DNA of 64,000 bases from an uncultured Faecalibacterium sp. (GCA_934561115.1 CAKTFS010000002.1:1-64000), one strand, 5' to 3'. Shown: positions 1 through 9,536, counted from the first letter of the stretch. Numbers and translations: made by a program. Notes: generated by a model from the letters alone, not told the origin.

Positions 1-352
1 TTTGGTTCGGAATAGTGTAGTGCTGGCGGTCTATCTCTTGTTTTCGGTTGCTTGCTTCCTTACCGTACATGAGCATTCTGCCGGTTCTTGCAGCAATCCT
101 GTCGCTTCTTTATTTGCCATGGTACAGGGCAGAGCGGCATCGACGTATGCTCTGTGCAAGAAATCAAGTCGCAGTTTGAATGACCCCATACCTGAGTGCA
201 ATCCTTCTTTTCTCCTTCTGCCCCGTCAAGGTCTTGACTTTGGCGGGGAATTTTTGTCGCCAGACTTTTACATGAGCTTTACCCTAGCAGGATAGTTTGC
301 ATAAATCCTTCGTGCTACCATAGAGCAGGTATCAAAAATGGGAGTGCAAAAT
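1..352. other. Window edge, no supported gene
   Basis: No coding region is supported here. The one open frame (2-295) lacks a ribosome binding site and its translation resembles no family. In frame 1 the first codons end at a TAG at 13-15, which could be the last residues of a gene truncated by the window. A possible extended -10 (TGC then TACCAT, 313-321) may serve the ABC operon that follows; no good -35 is seen. Confidence 0.4.
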
Positions 353-1306
353 ATGGAGATCAAGCTCATTAACCTTACAAAATCCTTTGGCGTAAAGCAG
401 GTGATCCAGCCTACCAGCTTTATCATTCAAAGTGGCAGTCTGACCACATTGCTGGGGCCTTCCGGCTGCGGCAAGACCACCTTGTTGCGGATGATCGCCG
501 GACTGGAAACGCCGGACAGCGGTGAGATCTGGTTTGCGGATCGATGTGTGTTCTCTTCGGAAAAGAAAATCAATATCCCGCCCGAAAAGCGCGGCCTTGG
601 CTTTGTATTTCAGGATTTTGCCCTCTGGCCGCACATGACTGTCTTTGAAAATGTAGCTTTTGGTCTGCGGGCGGCGGGCAAGACGGACAACTTGGACGAA
701 AAGGTGAAAAATGCACTTCATGCTGTACAGCTGGATGATTTTGCCCAGCGGTATCCTCATCAGCTGTCCGGTGGACAGCAGCAGCGTGTGGCATTTGCCC
801 GAGCGATCGTCATTGAACCGGCCTGCATCTTGTTTGACGAGCCGCTGTCAGCACTGGATGCACTGCTGCGGGAAGAGATGCGCTCGGAACTGCGGACGCT
901 GATCACCAAGCTGGGCATTACCGGCGTGTTTGTGACCCACGACCAGATCGAGGCCATGAGCATGAGTGATGCCATTGTGGTCTGCCACGCCGGAAAAGTT
1001 GAGCAGTATGATACCCCGGAAAAAATCTATTCCCATCCGGCAACGGAGTTCGTGGCACGGTTTGTGGGTTCCTCCAACTGGCTTGATCAGAATCATCTGT
1101 TCCGCCCGGAACAGGCGCAGACGGTTCCCACCGAGCAGGCCGAAAAATACGATGCCGATGTCACGGCGGTGCAGTTCCTTGGCAGCAGCTATCAGCTGCA
1201 GCTGAACCACAACGGACAGGACTGGACATATATCAGCCCCCGACGGGTCTCGGTGGGCGAAAAGCTCTCGCTTTATCTGCCCCGCAACGCCATCGTTGCC
1301 GTCTGA
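353..1306 (+). CDS. ABC transporter ATPase, ferric/spermidine/phosphonate type
   Basis: This 317-aa ATPase should energise import by the binding protein and permease encoded next. It has the Walker A motif GPSGCGKTT near residue 40, the signature LSGGQQQR, Walker B ILFDEP and the H-loop VTHDQ. A C-terminal extension of about 100 residues resembles the regulatory TOBE region of FbpC/PotA/CysA-type ATPases. An in-frame ATG lies at 338, but GGGAG at 340-344 sits 8 nt before the ATG at 353, so 353 is preferred. A short hairpin (AGCCGC/GCGGCT, about 1318-1334) separates it from the binding-protein gene. Whether the substrate is Fe(III), a phosphonate or another anion cannot be read from the ATPase. 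Confidence 0.9.
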   Translation: MEIKLINLTKSFGVKQVIQPTSFIIQSGSLTTLLGPSGCGKTTLLRMIAGLETPDSGEIWFADRCVFSSEKKINIPPEKRGLGFVFQDFALWPHMTVFENVAFGLRAAGKTDNLDEKVKNALHAVQLDDFAQRYPHQLSGGQQQRVAFARAIVIEPACILFDEPLSALDALLREEMRSELRTLITKLGITGVFVTHDQIEAMSMSDAIVVCHAGKVEQYDTPEKIYSHPATEFVARFVGSSNWLDQNHLFRPEQAQTVPTEQAEKYDADVTAVQFLGSSYQLQLNHNGQDWTYISPRRVSVGEKLSLYLPRNAIVAV

Positions 1307-1371
1307 AATTGCTTCCAGCCGCAAGGTGCGGCTTGATGATACATCATTGGAAATGAAAAAGGAGAATCCTT

Positions 1372-2445
1372 ATGCGTAATTATAAAATCAGCCGTCGTAA
1401 TTTTCTGGCTGTGGCGGGCACTCTGACTGCCGCTGCCACCTTGACCGCCTGCGGCGGCTTCGCAAGCAGCACAGTTGCTTCCAGCACGGCTTCTTCCGGC
1501 GTGGCAAGTGAGAGTGCTCCCGCTGCAGCATCCGGCACCGGCAAAGTGACGGTCTATATGCCTTCTCCGGCTGGTCTGGCCGATAAGCTGGCTGAGGGCT
1601 TTACGGCAAAGACTGGTATCGAGGTAGAGCAGTTTCAGGGCACTACCGGCGAAATCCTCGCTCGTCTGGAAGCTGAAGCAGCAAACCCTGTGGCCGATGT
1701 GGTGATTCTGGCTTCTTGGTCGGATGGTCTGTCCATGAAAGCAGATGACAAGCTGGAAAGCTACACCCCGGAGAACGCCGACCTCATCGTGGACGGCTGG
1801 CTGGATGACGACAGCGTGTTGTTTGGCTACAGCGCATCCGCTGTGGGCGTTATTTATAACACCACGGTGTTCTCCACGCTTGATGCTGACTGGAAAGACC
1901 TTGGCAATGCAGAGTATCAGGATCAGCTGGCCATCCCCGATCCGGAAAAGTCCGGTGCCTGCAAGGACTTTGTGGCAGGCTATGTGGTCAAGAATGGCTG
2001 GGATGATTTTCAGGCTATGGCTGACAACGGTATGACGGTTCCCGGCGCAAACAAGGCTGCACTGGAGGCCGTCACCACCGGCGAAGTGGGCATTCTTGTG
2101 GCTGGCGTGGACTACAACGCCTATTCTTCCAAGAATAAGGGGGAGCCGCTGGACATCTACTACCCGGCAGGCGGCACCATCGTGAACCCCCGCCCGGCAA
2201 TGATCCTGAAAACGGCTCCCAACATGGACAATGCCAAGGTGTTTGTCGATTATCTGTTCAGCGATGAGGCGCAGCAGCTGGTGGCAAATGCTTATCTGCT
2301 GCCCGGCCGCACCGACATCAAGTGCGACAAGCGCAGCAATCTGGAGGATATCCCCCAGATCACGCCCGATTGGGACAAGATGATGGCGGAAGCCAGCGAT
2401 GATGCCGCAAAGATCAACCAGATCTGCGGTGCCAGCAACGGGTAA
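1372..2445 (+). CDS. Extracellular solute-binding lipoprotein, Fe(III)/phosphonate type
   Basis: A 357-aa class of periplasmic-binding-fold lipoprotein that captures the importer's substrate outside the membrane. The leader has a twin-arginine-like stretch (SRRNFLAVAG), a hydrophobic core and a lipobox LTAC with the lipidated Cys near residue 27, followed by a Ser/Ala-rich linker. The mature part begins with a KVTVYMPSP strand and carries TGIEVEQFQGTTGEILARL and NPVADVV, typical of FbpA/2-aminoethylphosphonate-type binding proteins. A strong ribosome binding site (AAAGGAGA) precedes the ATG. It is the second gene of a four-gene operon. Specificity is unresolved. Confidence 0.88.
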   Translation: MRNYKISRRNFLAVAGTLTAAATLTACGGFASSTVASSTASSGVASESAPAAASGTGKVTVYMPSPAGLADKLAEGFTAKTGIEVEQFQGTTGEILARLEAEAANPVADVVILASWSDGLSMKADDKLESYTPENADLIVDGWLDDDSVLFGYSASAVGVIYNTTVFSTLDADWKDLGNAEYQDQLAIPDPEKSGACKDFVAGYVVKNGWDDFQAMADNGMTVPGANKAALEAVTTGEVGILVAGVDYNAYSSKNKGEPLDIYYPAGGTIVNPRPAMILKTAPNMDNAKVFVDYLFSDEAQQLVANAYLLPGRTDIKCDKRSNLEDIPQITPDWDKMMAEASDDAAKINQICGASNG

Positions 2446-2451
2446 CGCTCC

Positions 2452-4116
2452 ATGAAACAGACGAATCGTAAGGCGGATCTTCCGCTGCTGTTGCTGGCAG
2501 TGGTGCTGATCTTTCTGATCGTCTGTCCTGTGGGAATGATTTTTGCCAAGGCGGTCATGCAGAATGGCCGCCTTGACTTTTCTCCCGCCGTGCAGACGCT
2601 GTTGAACCCGGAAAATGCCCACATGATCGGCAATTCTCTGCTGTTGGGTGTGCTGGTGGTGCTGTTGTCTACGCTGATCGCTGCACCGCTGGCCTATCTG
2701 TTCTCCCGGACAAAATTTGCCCGCTACCGTGTCTTTGACATCCTCTTTATGATCCCGTTCATGACACCGCCCTACATTGCCTCCATGGGCTGGATCTTAT
2801 TTATGCAGAAAAAGGGGCTTTTGCAGCAGCTGATCCCCGCAGCTGCCGGATGCGAAAAGATCTTCTTTACACTGGGCGGTTTGGTGCTGGTGATGAGCCT
2901 GCACGTTTTTCCGTTCATGCTCACTATGCTCAAAAACGCCATGCTGAATATTCCTTCCAGTCTGGAAGAGGCAGGCGCGGTGTTCGGGGCGGGGTTCGGT
3001 GCCCGGATGCGCAAGATCTTTCTACCACTGCTTTCCGGCAACTACGCCATTGGTGCGCTGCTGGTGTTTGTGAAAACGCTGTCTGAATACGGCACTCCCT
3101 CTACGCTGGGCAAGCGCATCGGGTTTGAGGTGTTTACCACCGAGATCCACCGCCACGCTACCGTAGCACCTATCGACTTTGGCAGTTCGGCCACGCTCTC
3201 CTCCGTGCTGGTGGGCATCTGTCTGTGTATGTGGATGCTGCAAAATTACATTACCACGCGCAAAAGCTATAATCTGGTCAGCGGCAAGGGTGCCCGCCGC
3301 GTAGAGCAGTCCATGAGCAAAGGAGCCGCCATCGGTGCGTGGGCATATATCGTTCTGGTGCTGCTGATTGCAGTTGGAGTTCCGTACTTCTCGGTCATTT
3401 CCACCTCTCTCATCAATCTCCGCGGCTACGGTCTGGCACCGGGCAACTTTACCATCGCACATTATGTAGAACTGTTCACCGAGAACGAAAAGGGATTGAG
3501 TGCCCTGAAAAACAGCGTTTTTCTGGCGGTCACTTCGGCTACCATCTGTGCGGTGCTGGGAACTCTGCTGGTATTGGCAGTGCGAAAGTCACACTCTAAG
3601 CTGCGCAAGGTGGTGGAAGCCATTGGTCTGCTGCCGGAAATGCTGCCGGGTATTGTACTGGTCATCGGAATTATGCTATTCTGGAATCAAATTTACAACA
3701 TCCTGCCGCTGTACAACACCATGGGCATCATGGTACTGGCCTATGTGGTGCTGTTTCTGCCCTATACGGTGCAATACGTCACCTCGTCCTTTACCCAGAT
3801 CAGTGACAGCCTGATGTCAGCAGGACAGGTGTTCGGTGGAAGCCCGGCTTACATCCTGCGGCGTATCACACTGCCGCTGATCCGGCAGGGCATCGCCACC
3901 GGCTGGATGATGACCTTTATCATCGCGTTCCGGGAACTGGTAACGGCAAGTCTGATTGCCCCGCCCAACACACTGGTGGTCTCTACCTTTATCGTGCGGG
4001 AATTTGAACAGGGCAGCGTTTCGGTTGGCATGGCGATGGCGGTGTTGTGTGTACTGTTTTCTACCACGGCACTGCTGATCCTGAACACGGTGATCGATCG
4101 TCGGAAGGAACATTGA
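2452..4116 (+). CDS. Fused ABC transporter permease, FbpB type
   Basis: A 554-aa inner-membrane permease with two tandem permease domains in one chain, as in FbpB/ThiP-type importers, so one copy can form the whole channel. About 12 membrane segments are visible. Each half has an EAA-like loop that contacts the ATPase: EEAGAVFGAGFGARMRKI in the first half and SAGQVFGGSPAYILRRI in the second. It starts 6 nt after the binding-protein stop and has no strong ribosome binding site, which fits translational coupling. Confidence 0.9.
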   Translation: MKQTNRKADLPLLLLAVVLIFLIVCPVGMIFAKAVMQNGRLDFSPAVQTLLNPENAHMIGNSLLLGVLVVLLSTLIAAPLAYLFSRTKFARYRVFDILFMIPFMTPPYIASMGWILFMQKKGLLQQLIPAAAGCEKIFFTLGGLVLVMSLHVFPFMLTMLKNAMLNIPSSLEEAGAVFGAGFGARMRKIFLPLLSGNYAIGALLVFVKTLSEYGTPSTLGKRIGFEVFTTEIHRHATVAPIDFGSSATLSSVLVGICLCMWMLQNYITTRKSYNLVSGKGARRVEQSMSKGAAIGAWAYIVLVLLIAVGVPYFSVISTSLINLRGYGLAPGNFTIAHYVELFTENEKGLSALKNSVFLAVTSATICAVLGTLLVLAVRKSHSKLRKVVEAIGLLPEMLPGIVLVIGIMLFWNQIYNILPLYNTMGIMVLAYVVLFLPYTVQYVTSSFTQISDSLMSAGQVFGGSPAYILRRITLPLIRQGIATGWMMTFIIAFRELVTASLIAPPNTLVVSTFIVREFEQGSVSVGMAMAVLCVLFSTTALLILNTVIDRRKEH

Positions 4117-4117
4117 G

Positions 4118-5200
4118 ATGGAGCTTTTTATTGCCGGGGGCTGCGGCGAACATGGCCGCAACTGCTTTTATGTAGAACACGATGAGGCTGCTTTTCTGGT
4201 GGATTGCGGTCTGCTGGCTGGCGCAGAGGATGACCTGCCCCGGCTGAATGCGGCACAAATTCAAAAGCTAAGGGCGGTCTTTCTGACCCACAGCCACACT
4301 GACCACACCGGGGCGTTGCCGTGGCTGGTGCAGCAGGGGTATCAGGGGCCGATCTATGCCACGCTGCCCACCCTGACCCAGCTGCCCTTTTCCTTGAATC
4401 ACATCCAAACGTTGGAAAGTCTCTGCCCTTGCAAAGGTTCTGGCTCTGTGCCGGAACTGCCCGGCCTACAGGTCTCATGGGGACGTTCCGGGCACTGCGC
4501 GGGCAGCGTCTGGCTGCGGTTTGAATGGAACGGAAAAAGCATCCTATTTTCCGGCGACTATGCAGAGCACAGCCCACTCTATCCCTGCGATCTGCTGCGG
4601 AGCCAGAGGGCAGATCTGGCCGTTTTGGATGCGGCTTACGGCAGCACGAATGCAGACTGGAACATTTGCGTCAAAAAGCTCTGCGTGGAGACCATGCAGC
4701 GCTTGAAACAGACGCAGCTTCTGTTCTTCCCGGTGCCGAAATATGGCCGAGGGCCGGAGATCCTTCTGCTATTGAAACGCTTTGCACCGAATCTGAAATT
4801 TTACGGCGATGCGCATTTCCTTCGGCAGATTCAGCAGATCCAGCTGGGTGGGCCATGGCTGCTGCCGGTGCCGCCGCATTTTGCGGACTGGGTACAGCCG
4901 GATGCTTTCCTCAGCCGGGAAAAAGGCATTGTCTTTCTCAGCGGCCCGCAGCTGACAGGAAAAGCCGGGCAGCGCGCTCGTGAAATGGTAGCGCACGGGG
5001 CACTCGGCATTATGACCGGCACCCCGGATGCAGGCAGCCTGAGTGCAGAAATGCTGGAGAAGGGACAGATGCTCTTCCTGCGGTACCCGGTGCATCTGGA
5101 TGCAAGGCAGTGCCGGGAGCTTGCGGAAAAGAATCAATTTGACCGGGTAATTCCATATCACAGCCCGGAGATTGATTGTCCGTGTTCCTTTTTGCTATAA
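4118..5200 (+). CDS. Metallo-beta-lactamase-fold hydrolase
   Basis: A 360-aa cytoplasmic MBL-fold enzyme. The metal-binding motif HSHTDHTG (HxHxDH) lies near residue 58, a later metal-ligand segment reads FSGDYAEHS, and LDAAYGS follows. The C-terminal half (FFPVPKYGRGPEILLLL, then IPYHSPE) recalls beta-CASP nucleases of the RNase J/CPSF class, but the protein is shorter than those (usually above 430 aa). It begins 1 nt after the permease stop, so it is co-transcribed with the importer. A nuclease or a phosphodiesterase acting on the imported compound are both possible; neither is proven. Confidence 0.75.
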   Translation: MELFIAGGCGEHGRNCFYVEHDEAAFLVDCGLLAGAEDDLPRLNAAQIQKLRAVFLTHSHTDHTGALPWLVQQGYQGPIYATLPTLTQLPFSLNHIQTLESLCPCKGSGSVPELPGLQVSWGRSGHCAGSVWLRFEWNGKSILFSGDYAEHSPLYPCDLLRSQRADLAVLDAAYGSTNADWNICVKKLCVETMQRLKQTQLLFFPVPKYGRGPEILLLLKRFAPNLKFYGDAHFLRQIQQIQLGGPWLLPVPPHFADWVQPDAFLSREKGIVFLSGPQLTGKAGQRAREMVAHGALGIMTGTPDAGSLSAEMLEKGQMLFLRYPVHLDARQCRELAEKNQFDRVIPYHSPEIDCPCSFLL

Positions 5201-5260
5201 TTGCTGCTATGATCGTACTGGCCGATTTGCTCCATCTTGTTTGTTAAAAACAAAAAACAG

Positions 5261-5410
5261 GGGTGCGCCCACCCGGACGCACCCTGCCAAAGACCACATA
5301 CGATAGCAATATGTATACCAGGGCGTTCCCCGTCGGGAACGCTCAAGCTACCCAATACAAACGCCGCCGGGCGATTTTCCAACCGGGAAAATCAGCCTGG
5401 CGGCGTTTTG
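5261..5410. terminator. Bidirectional terminators between convergent genes
   Basis: The gap between the converging MBL and YesL-like genes holds three hairpins. The best is AACGCCGCC (about 5360) pairing with GGCGGCGTT (about 5398-5406), with an inner GATTTTCC/GGGAAAATC stem and T-rich flanks. A second is GGGTGCG/CGCACCC near 5262-5284. A third is a GGGCGTTCCC/GGGAACGC hairpin near 5322-5344. Confidence 0.6.
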
Positions 5411-5419
5411 CTGTTTCAT

Positions 5420-6823
5420 TCAGGAATTCAGTGCTTTCCACAGTCCATCCGACGTATCGAACACGGCAATGCGGTATCCGGCAAAGCGGCTCTGAATGTC
5501 CACGCTTTGGCTTCCATCGGCGGCGGTATTGTAGCTGCCGAGATCAAGGTTTGAGAGCGTGGACTGCTGGCTCCACAGGATAAGCTGTGTTTTCCAATTT
5601 TCTCCCAGTTTTTCACGCAAGGCACCATAGGCAGCTTCAAAGCCCTCGGGGTCTTCCAAAATCCAGATCTTGCTCTCGCCGCTAGAAAGGTCGGTGTTCA
5701 TCTGGGTGGCACCCGCCATCTGTTGGTTCTGCTCGGTCAGGGAGGCGTTCGCGCTCCAGGTGTAGTTGTTCACCTGCACCACCACAGCCCCGTCACCGTT
5801 GACATCCTCCGCATAGTCTGCCAGCGCAGTCTGCAAGTGCTGCACGGCCTCGTCCGGCAGGGCTTCTGCGGTGACCACCGCCACGGTGTAGTCCGGGTCT
5901 ACGGTGGTCAACAGGCCGTGCGCCACATACGCTACGCCCACAACGACCATCGCCGCTACCGCCACGATGCCCCAGTTGTAGTACCACCAGTTGGCGCGGG
6001 AACGCTTTTTCTGCTCCTGCGCGGTCAGGGGCTTATCCGGCGCTGCCGGGTGCAGGATGGTGCGCACCTGCACGCCGTACGTTTGCCGCAAAACCGGGAA
6101 CAGAGTCTGCATGGCCGCCAGCCCCGGCAGCCAGAAACCGAACAGTACCGCCCAGAACACGCTGACCGGGAACAGCAAGATCATGCCGCCGATGCCCGCC
6201 AGCATGATAACGCCTGCCAGTACGCAGCGTGCCGGGGCGGCGGCCAGCAGCCTGCCCGCCCGGCGCAGCAGGCTGTCCGGGGCGGGCAGTTGCAGCGGCA
6301 GCACGGCGGCGCACAGGGTGCCCAGAACCGCCAGCACCAGAAAGTCCAGCGCCAGAAAAACGAGAATGGCAAGCCCGGGGTAATACCCCTGCTGCGCGGC
6401 GGCTTCAAACACAAAGGCTGATACAAAGCACAGCAGCCCCAGCACCAGCGTGCCAATGCAGCCAAAGCCGCAGGCGGCCTTCCAATGGGCGGCAAGGGTC
6501 TGCTTTGCCCGGGGCAGCCACTGGGAGGGGTCATTCTGCAAGCTGCGCAGGGCGCAGTCGGCCAGCAGCAGCATGGCAGGGCCGACCAGCAGACCGGTCG
6601 CAGCGCTGCACACCACCGTGAGCGGCAGGGAGAACAGGGTGACCCCCAGCGAGACGCCCAGCGCGGCGGGCAGGCAGAGGGCGCAGACCATCAGGTTCGT
6701 GCCCAGCAGCTGGCCGAGGTCGCGACCCACCATCTGGCAGAACCGTGCAACCCCTTTCTTTTCCGGTTCGTTGGGGCCGACGCCGTGCCCCTCCCGCTCG
6801 TAAAAGGCATCGTACATGCTCAT
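5420..6823 (-). CDS. YesL-like (DUF624) membrane protein with extra C-terminal domain
   Basis: A 467-aa membrane protein. The first 250 or so residues hold five or six membrane segments with a layout like DUF624/YesL proteins, which commonly sit beside YesM/YesN systems and sugar importers; their biochemical role is unknown. After a charged stretch (EQKKRSRANWWYYNW) there is one more membrane segment and about 150 residues that look extracytoplasmic. That C-terminal part is not in the short YesL proteins I know. It starts 1 nt after the stop of the upstream gene and is the last gene of the leftward five-gene glycan operon. Confidence 0.6.
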   Translation of the reverse strand: MSMYDAFYEREGHGVGPNEPEKKGVARFCQMVGRDLGQLLGTNLMVCALCLPAALGVSLGVTLFSLPLTVVCSAATGLLVGPAMLLLADCALRSLQNDPSQWLPRAKQTLAAHWKAACGFGCIGTLVLGLLCFVSAFVFEAAAQQGYYPGLAILVFLALDFLVLAVLGTLCAAVLPLQLPAPDSLLRRAGRLLAAAPARCVLAGVIMLAGIGGMILLFPVSVFWAVLFGFWLPGLAAMQTLFPVLRQTYGVQVRTILHPAAPDKPLTAQEQKKRSRANWWYYNWGIVAVAAMVVVGVAYVAHGLLTTVDPDYTVAVVTAEALPDEAVQHLQTALADYAEDVNGDGAVVVQVNNYTWSANASLTEQNQQMAGATQMNTDLSSGESKIWILEDPEGFEAAYGALREKLGENWKTQLILWSQQSTLSNLDLGSYNTAADGSQSVDIQSRFAGYRIAVFDTSDGLWKALNS

Positions 6824-6824
6824 C

Positions 6825-7619
6825 TTACTTCACCTCGGTGCCAAAGGCTTCGATTTGGGTCAGGGCGGGGAAGGGGGAAGTTCCCTCGGCCTGAATGAGG
6901 TCCTTCAGCACAAGGCTGCGCACCCGCTTGGGCTCGAAGGTCACGCTCTGAGGCTTGGCACTTTTCACCAGCGGGATGTCCAACTTGCTGCCATCGGAAA
7001 ATTCCACCGTGGCTTTGACCCAGTAGTTGTCGTGGGGAAAATCTGCCCGCTCGGTGATGCGCAGCTCGTCCAGCAATACCTCCCGGCCAAAATCCAGCGT
7101 CAGGGCGGCGTTGGGGTCACGGTTGATGCCCCAGCTCTGGTAGGGGTACTCGCCGTGTGCACTGTTTTCAAAAATGCCGTCGATGGCGTTGCGGGCGGCA
7201 AAGACCGCTTCGCCGCGCGTCTCCACGTTGGCGCTGGCGTGGGGATAAAAACCGGTGTCGCCGTGTTCATCGTAGCAGTTGAAGGCGAGGTTCCGCCGGG
7301 CGGCAATCTCTTCGGGCTGGGCCAGCCGGGCGCGGATAACATGGCGGCTGCCTACAAAGCTCTTGGGCGAGTAGGTGATGGCCTGCTCCCCGAAGGGGAT
7401 GTGGAAATTGATCTCCCGCTTGACCACATACACAAGGGCTTCGGGCATGGTGTCCTCGAACTGGATGACGCAGTACTGACCGGGATGGTCGATCTCCAGC
7501 GCCACCCGGTCGCCGGGCTTGTAGCAGTTGGTGTAAACAAGGGATACAGCGGTGTCGGCACCGCAGGTCATCAGGGTGTGACCGGCTTCGTCCAGAATTT
7601 TCAGCTTGATGGTCTCCAT
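6825..7619 (-). CDS. Carbohydrate-binding-like protein with discoidin-type C-terminal domain
   Basis: A 264-aa protein without a signal peptide. Residues 1-90 form a small beta-rich region. Residues about 110-264 look like an F5/8 type C (galactose-binding) fold: an N-terminal ARNAIDGIFEN stretch, PYQSWGINRDPNAALTLDFG, then LDELRITERADFPHDNYWVKATVEFSDG. The absence of an export signal suggests either an intracellular function or that the fold is used for something other than surface binding. A clear ribosome binding site (AAGGAGAA) precedes the ATG. It lies between the heparinase-like and YesL-like genes. Confidence 0.55.
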   Translation of the reverse strand: METIKLKILDEAGHTLMTCGADTAVSLVYTNCYKPGDRVALEIDHPGQYCVIQFEDTMPEALVYVVKREINFHIPFGEQAITYSPKSFVGSRHVIRARLAQPEEIAARRNLAFNCYDEHGDTGFYPHASANVETRGEAVFAARNAIDGIFENSAHGEYPYQSWGINRDPNAALTLDFGREVLLDELRITERADFPHDNYWVKATVEFSDGSKLDIPLVKSAKPQSVTFEPKRVRSLVLKDLIQAEGTSPFPALTQIEAFGTEVK

Positions 7620-7635
7620 GGCAGTTCTCCTTATA

Positions 7636-7677
7636 GCAATTCAACTTTTTAATGCAACAGCAACAGCGTTGAATTGC
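7636..7677. promoter_or_regulatory. Intercistronic 10-bp inverted repeat
   Basis: GCAATTCAAC (7636-7645) pairs perfectly with GTTGAATTGC (7668-7677) across a 22-nt loop, in the only sizeable gap of the leftward glycan operon. It may be a processing or mRNA-stability hairpin, or an operator. There is no T-run, so a terminator is less likely. Confidence 0.45.
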
Positions 7678-7707
7678 ATATCGCAAATATGCTGTTTGAA
7701 TGTTGCA

Positions 7708-9522
7708 CTAATTTCTTAACTTGCGATTGCACAGTTCGAGGTTCAGCATTTTTTGGAAATGCAGGGTGATCTTATAGATGGTTTCCGGCCATGCGGTGCG
7801 CAGGCGCGGGTCTGTGATGGGCACAGGCGTGATCTCGGCCTTGACCTGTTCCGGGTCGAACCGGATACCGCCCAGCGTGCCCACCGCAAAGCCATCCGCA
7901 GTAGGGACAGGCTTCTGCTCTGTCAACAGAGTCAGCTCCACCGTGCCGGGATAATCCGTTTCGTCCCGCAGGGTGATGCCCTGTTCGCTGACCGATACAC
8001 AGCGGCGGTAGGTGGTAAGCCCCGGGATGTGCGGGTAGGCTCCGGCCAGTTCGCCGGTGATGCTCTCCTCGGTGGTCAGAACATTCCGGGCGGCATACTC
8101 CGCGCCGGGCAGCTGCTGAATGCCCTCAAAGGTGGGCAGGTTATGCCATGCGCTCTGCATCGTCCAGATCTCATACCGCTGGGGGCTGAATGTCTTTTGG
8201 GTATAGCTCTCCACCCCAATGTCGATGAGGAACGGTCTGCCGTTTTTGTAAACGGTAACGCTTCCGGTATCGTTGTGGTTGTGGCTGTCGCCGTTGGAGC
8301 CGAATTTTGCGCCCAGCACCCAGGCTCCCTTCCGGGCGGCATACACGCCCACACTGGGGTACCAGACGGAGCTTTGCTCCGGCTGATGCAGAGGGCAGGA
8401 CATCAGTTCCTGCTCCGCAAAGGCAGTGATGAGCCGATACCACAGGTTGATATGGGTGCTGCCATCCGGGTTTTGCAGGCGGTCGGGGTCGGCATCGGCA
8501 CGGAAGTCTGCCGCTGCCAGTGCACAGAGGGCAACGCTGCCCACGGCCTGCCCAAAGCGGTATTCCCGTGCGCCGCACCGCCCGGCGATGGGACTGCAAT
8601 CTCCAAAGTTCAGGTAATAAGGCCCCTCTACATGGACGTTGCAGATGTACTCCGCAATGTTTTTGATTTTGGGCTCATGGAACAGAGGGGAGAAGGCCTC
8701 CGGTGCCACGGTGGACAAAATATTCAGACAGCCCCAGAGGGTCAACCCGGCGTGGCGGTAATACTGCGCACCCTCGTTGCAGCAGCCGTCCTCTCCGTAG
8801 TCCTTCAAAAAACAATCGAGGCTGTAAGCGGCCTGTTTCACAGCGGCGCGGTGCTGTTCCTGTGTGGTGGGGAGGAGAAAGACCGTGAGCAGTACGTTCT
8901 GGGTGCACCAGCTTGTCCAGTTGCACATGGGCTCGTCCCCGCTGCCCATCCACCAGAAATGGCTGTGGAAATAGGGCGTCAGGATGCGGGCGTTCAGCTC
9001 CCGCTCCATCCGGGCGGTGATACCAGGCGCAGCGGCATCCAGCTCGTCGTGGAGCAGATACCGGGTCAGGGCCAGCAGTGCACCTGTTTCTGCCGCAAAC
9101 AGTTCCACGATGGGCCGGGAGATGTCCGGCAGGGGGAGCTGGGGCGTGTCCCGGATGTAGCTGTTGTGGGCGGGCAGTTGCCATGCGCTCTCCTCACAGA
9201 TGGCCCACACCGTGTCCGCAATGGCATCCATGAAGCGCCCGGTGTGCTCCACGCACTCGGCGCACACCAGTGCGCACAGCCGCGCCCGGCGGGAGAAGTA
9301 AGCGTCCTCCCATGGGGTGCGCCGCCCGGTATGGATGAAATCCAACCAGAGCGAGAGCGGCAGGGGTGCGATGGGCGTTTGCAGCGCGGCTTCCCCCGCC
9401 TGCAAAAAGCGCTGCTTTGCCCGCAGGGGCAGCCCCTGCCATGCGGTGCGCTCTTTGGCAGGGGGGAAGGGCCGGTAGTCGGGAAGAGATCCCGGCAGAA
9501 AGGCAAGCTGTTCCTGTATCAT
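7708..9522 (-). CDS. Heparinase II/III-like polysaccharide lyase
   Basis: A 604-aa protein with the two-part plan of heparinase II/III-like lyases: an alpha-helical toroid (about residues 1-370) followed by beta-sheet domains. The second part has GSNGDSHNHNDTGSVTVYKNGRPFLIDIG, the conserved segment that opens the Hepar_II_III domain, with the His/Asn cluster in the active region. No signal peptide is seen, so it would act on imported oligosaccharides in the cytoplasm. The ATG at 9522 follows GGAGG by 6 nt; an upstream in-frame TTG at 9540 is less likely. It starts 14 nt after the response-regulator stop. Substrate (heparan, chondroitin, alginate or other uronate polymer) is not determined. 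Confidence 0.75.
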   Translation of the reverse strand: MIQEQLAFLPGSLPDYRPFPPAKERTAWQGLPLRAKQRFLQAGEAALQTPIAPLPLSLWLDFIHTGRRTPWEDAYFSRRARLCALVCAECVEHTGRFMDAIADTVWAICEESAWQLPAHNSYIRDTPQLPLPDISRPIVELFAAETGALLALTRYLLHDELDAAAPGITARMERELNARILTPYFHSHFWWMGSGDEPMCNWTSWCTQNVLLTVFLLPTTQEQHRAAVKQAAYSLDCFLKDYGEDGCCNEGAQYYRHAGLTLWGCLNILSTVAPEAFSPLFHEPKIKNIAEYICNVHVEGPYYLNFGDCSPIAGRCGAREYRFGQAVGSVALCALAAADFRADADPDRLQNPDGSTHINLWYRLITAFAEQELMSCPLHQPEQSSVWYPSVGVYAARKGAWVLGAKFGSNGDSHNHNDTGSVTVYKNGRPFLIDIGVESYTQKTFSPQRYEIWTMQSAWHNLPTFEGIQQLPGAEYAARNVLTTEESITGELAGAYPHIPGLTTYRRCVSVSEQGITLRDETDYPGTVELTLLTEQKPVPTADGFAVGTLGGIRFDPEQVKAEITPVPITDPRLRTAWPETIYKITLHFQKMLNLELCNRKLRN

Positions 9523-9536
9523 AAAAGCCTCCGATC

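Noticed and set aside
2..295. 97-aa open frame at the window start
   Set aside because: No ribosome binding site, no family resemblance and an unusual residue mix; left as unassigned sequence.
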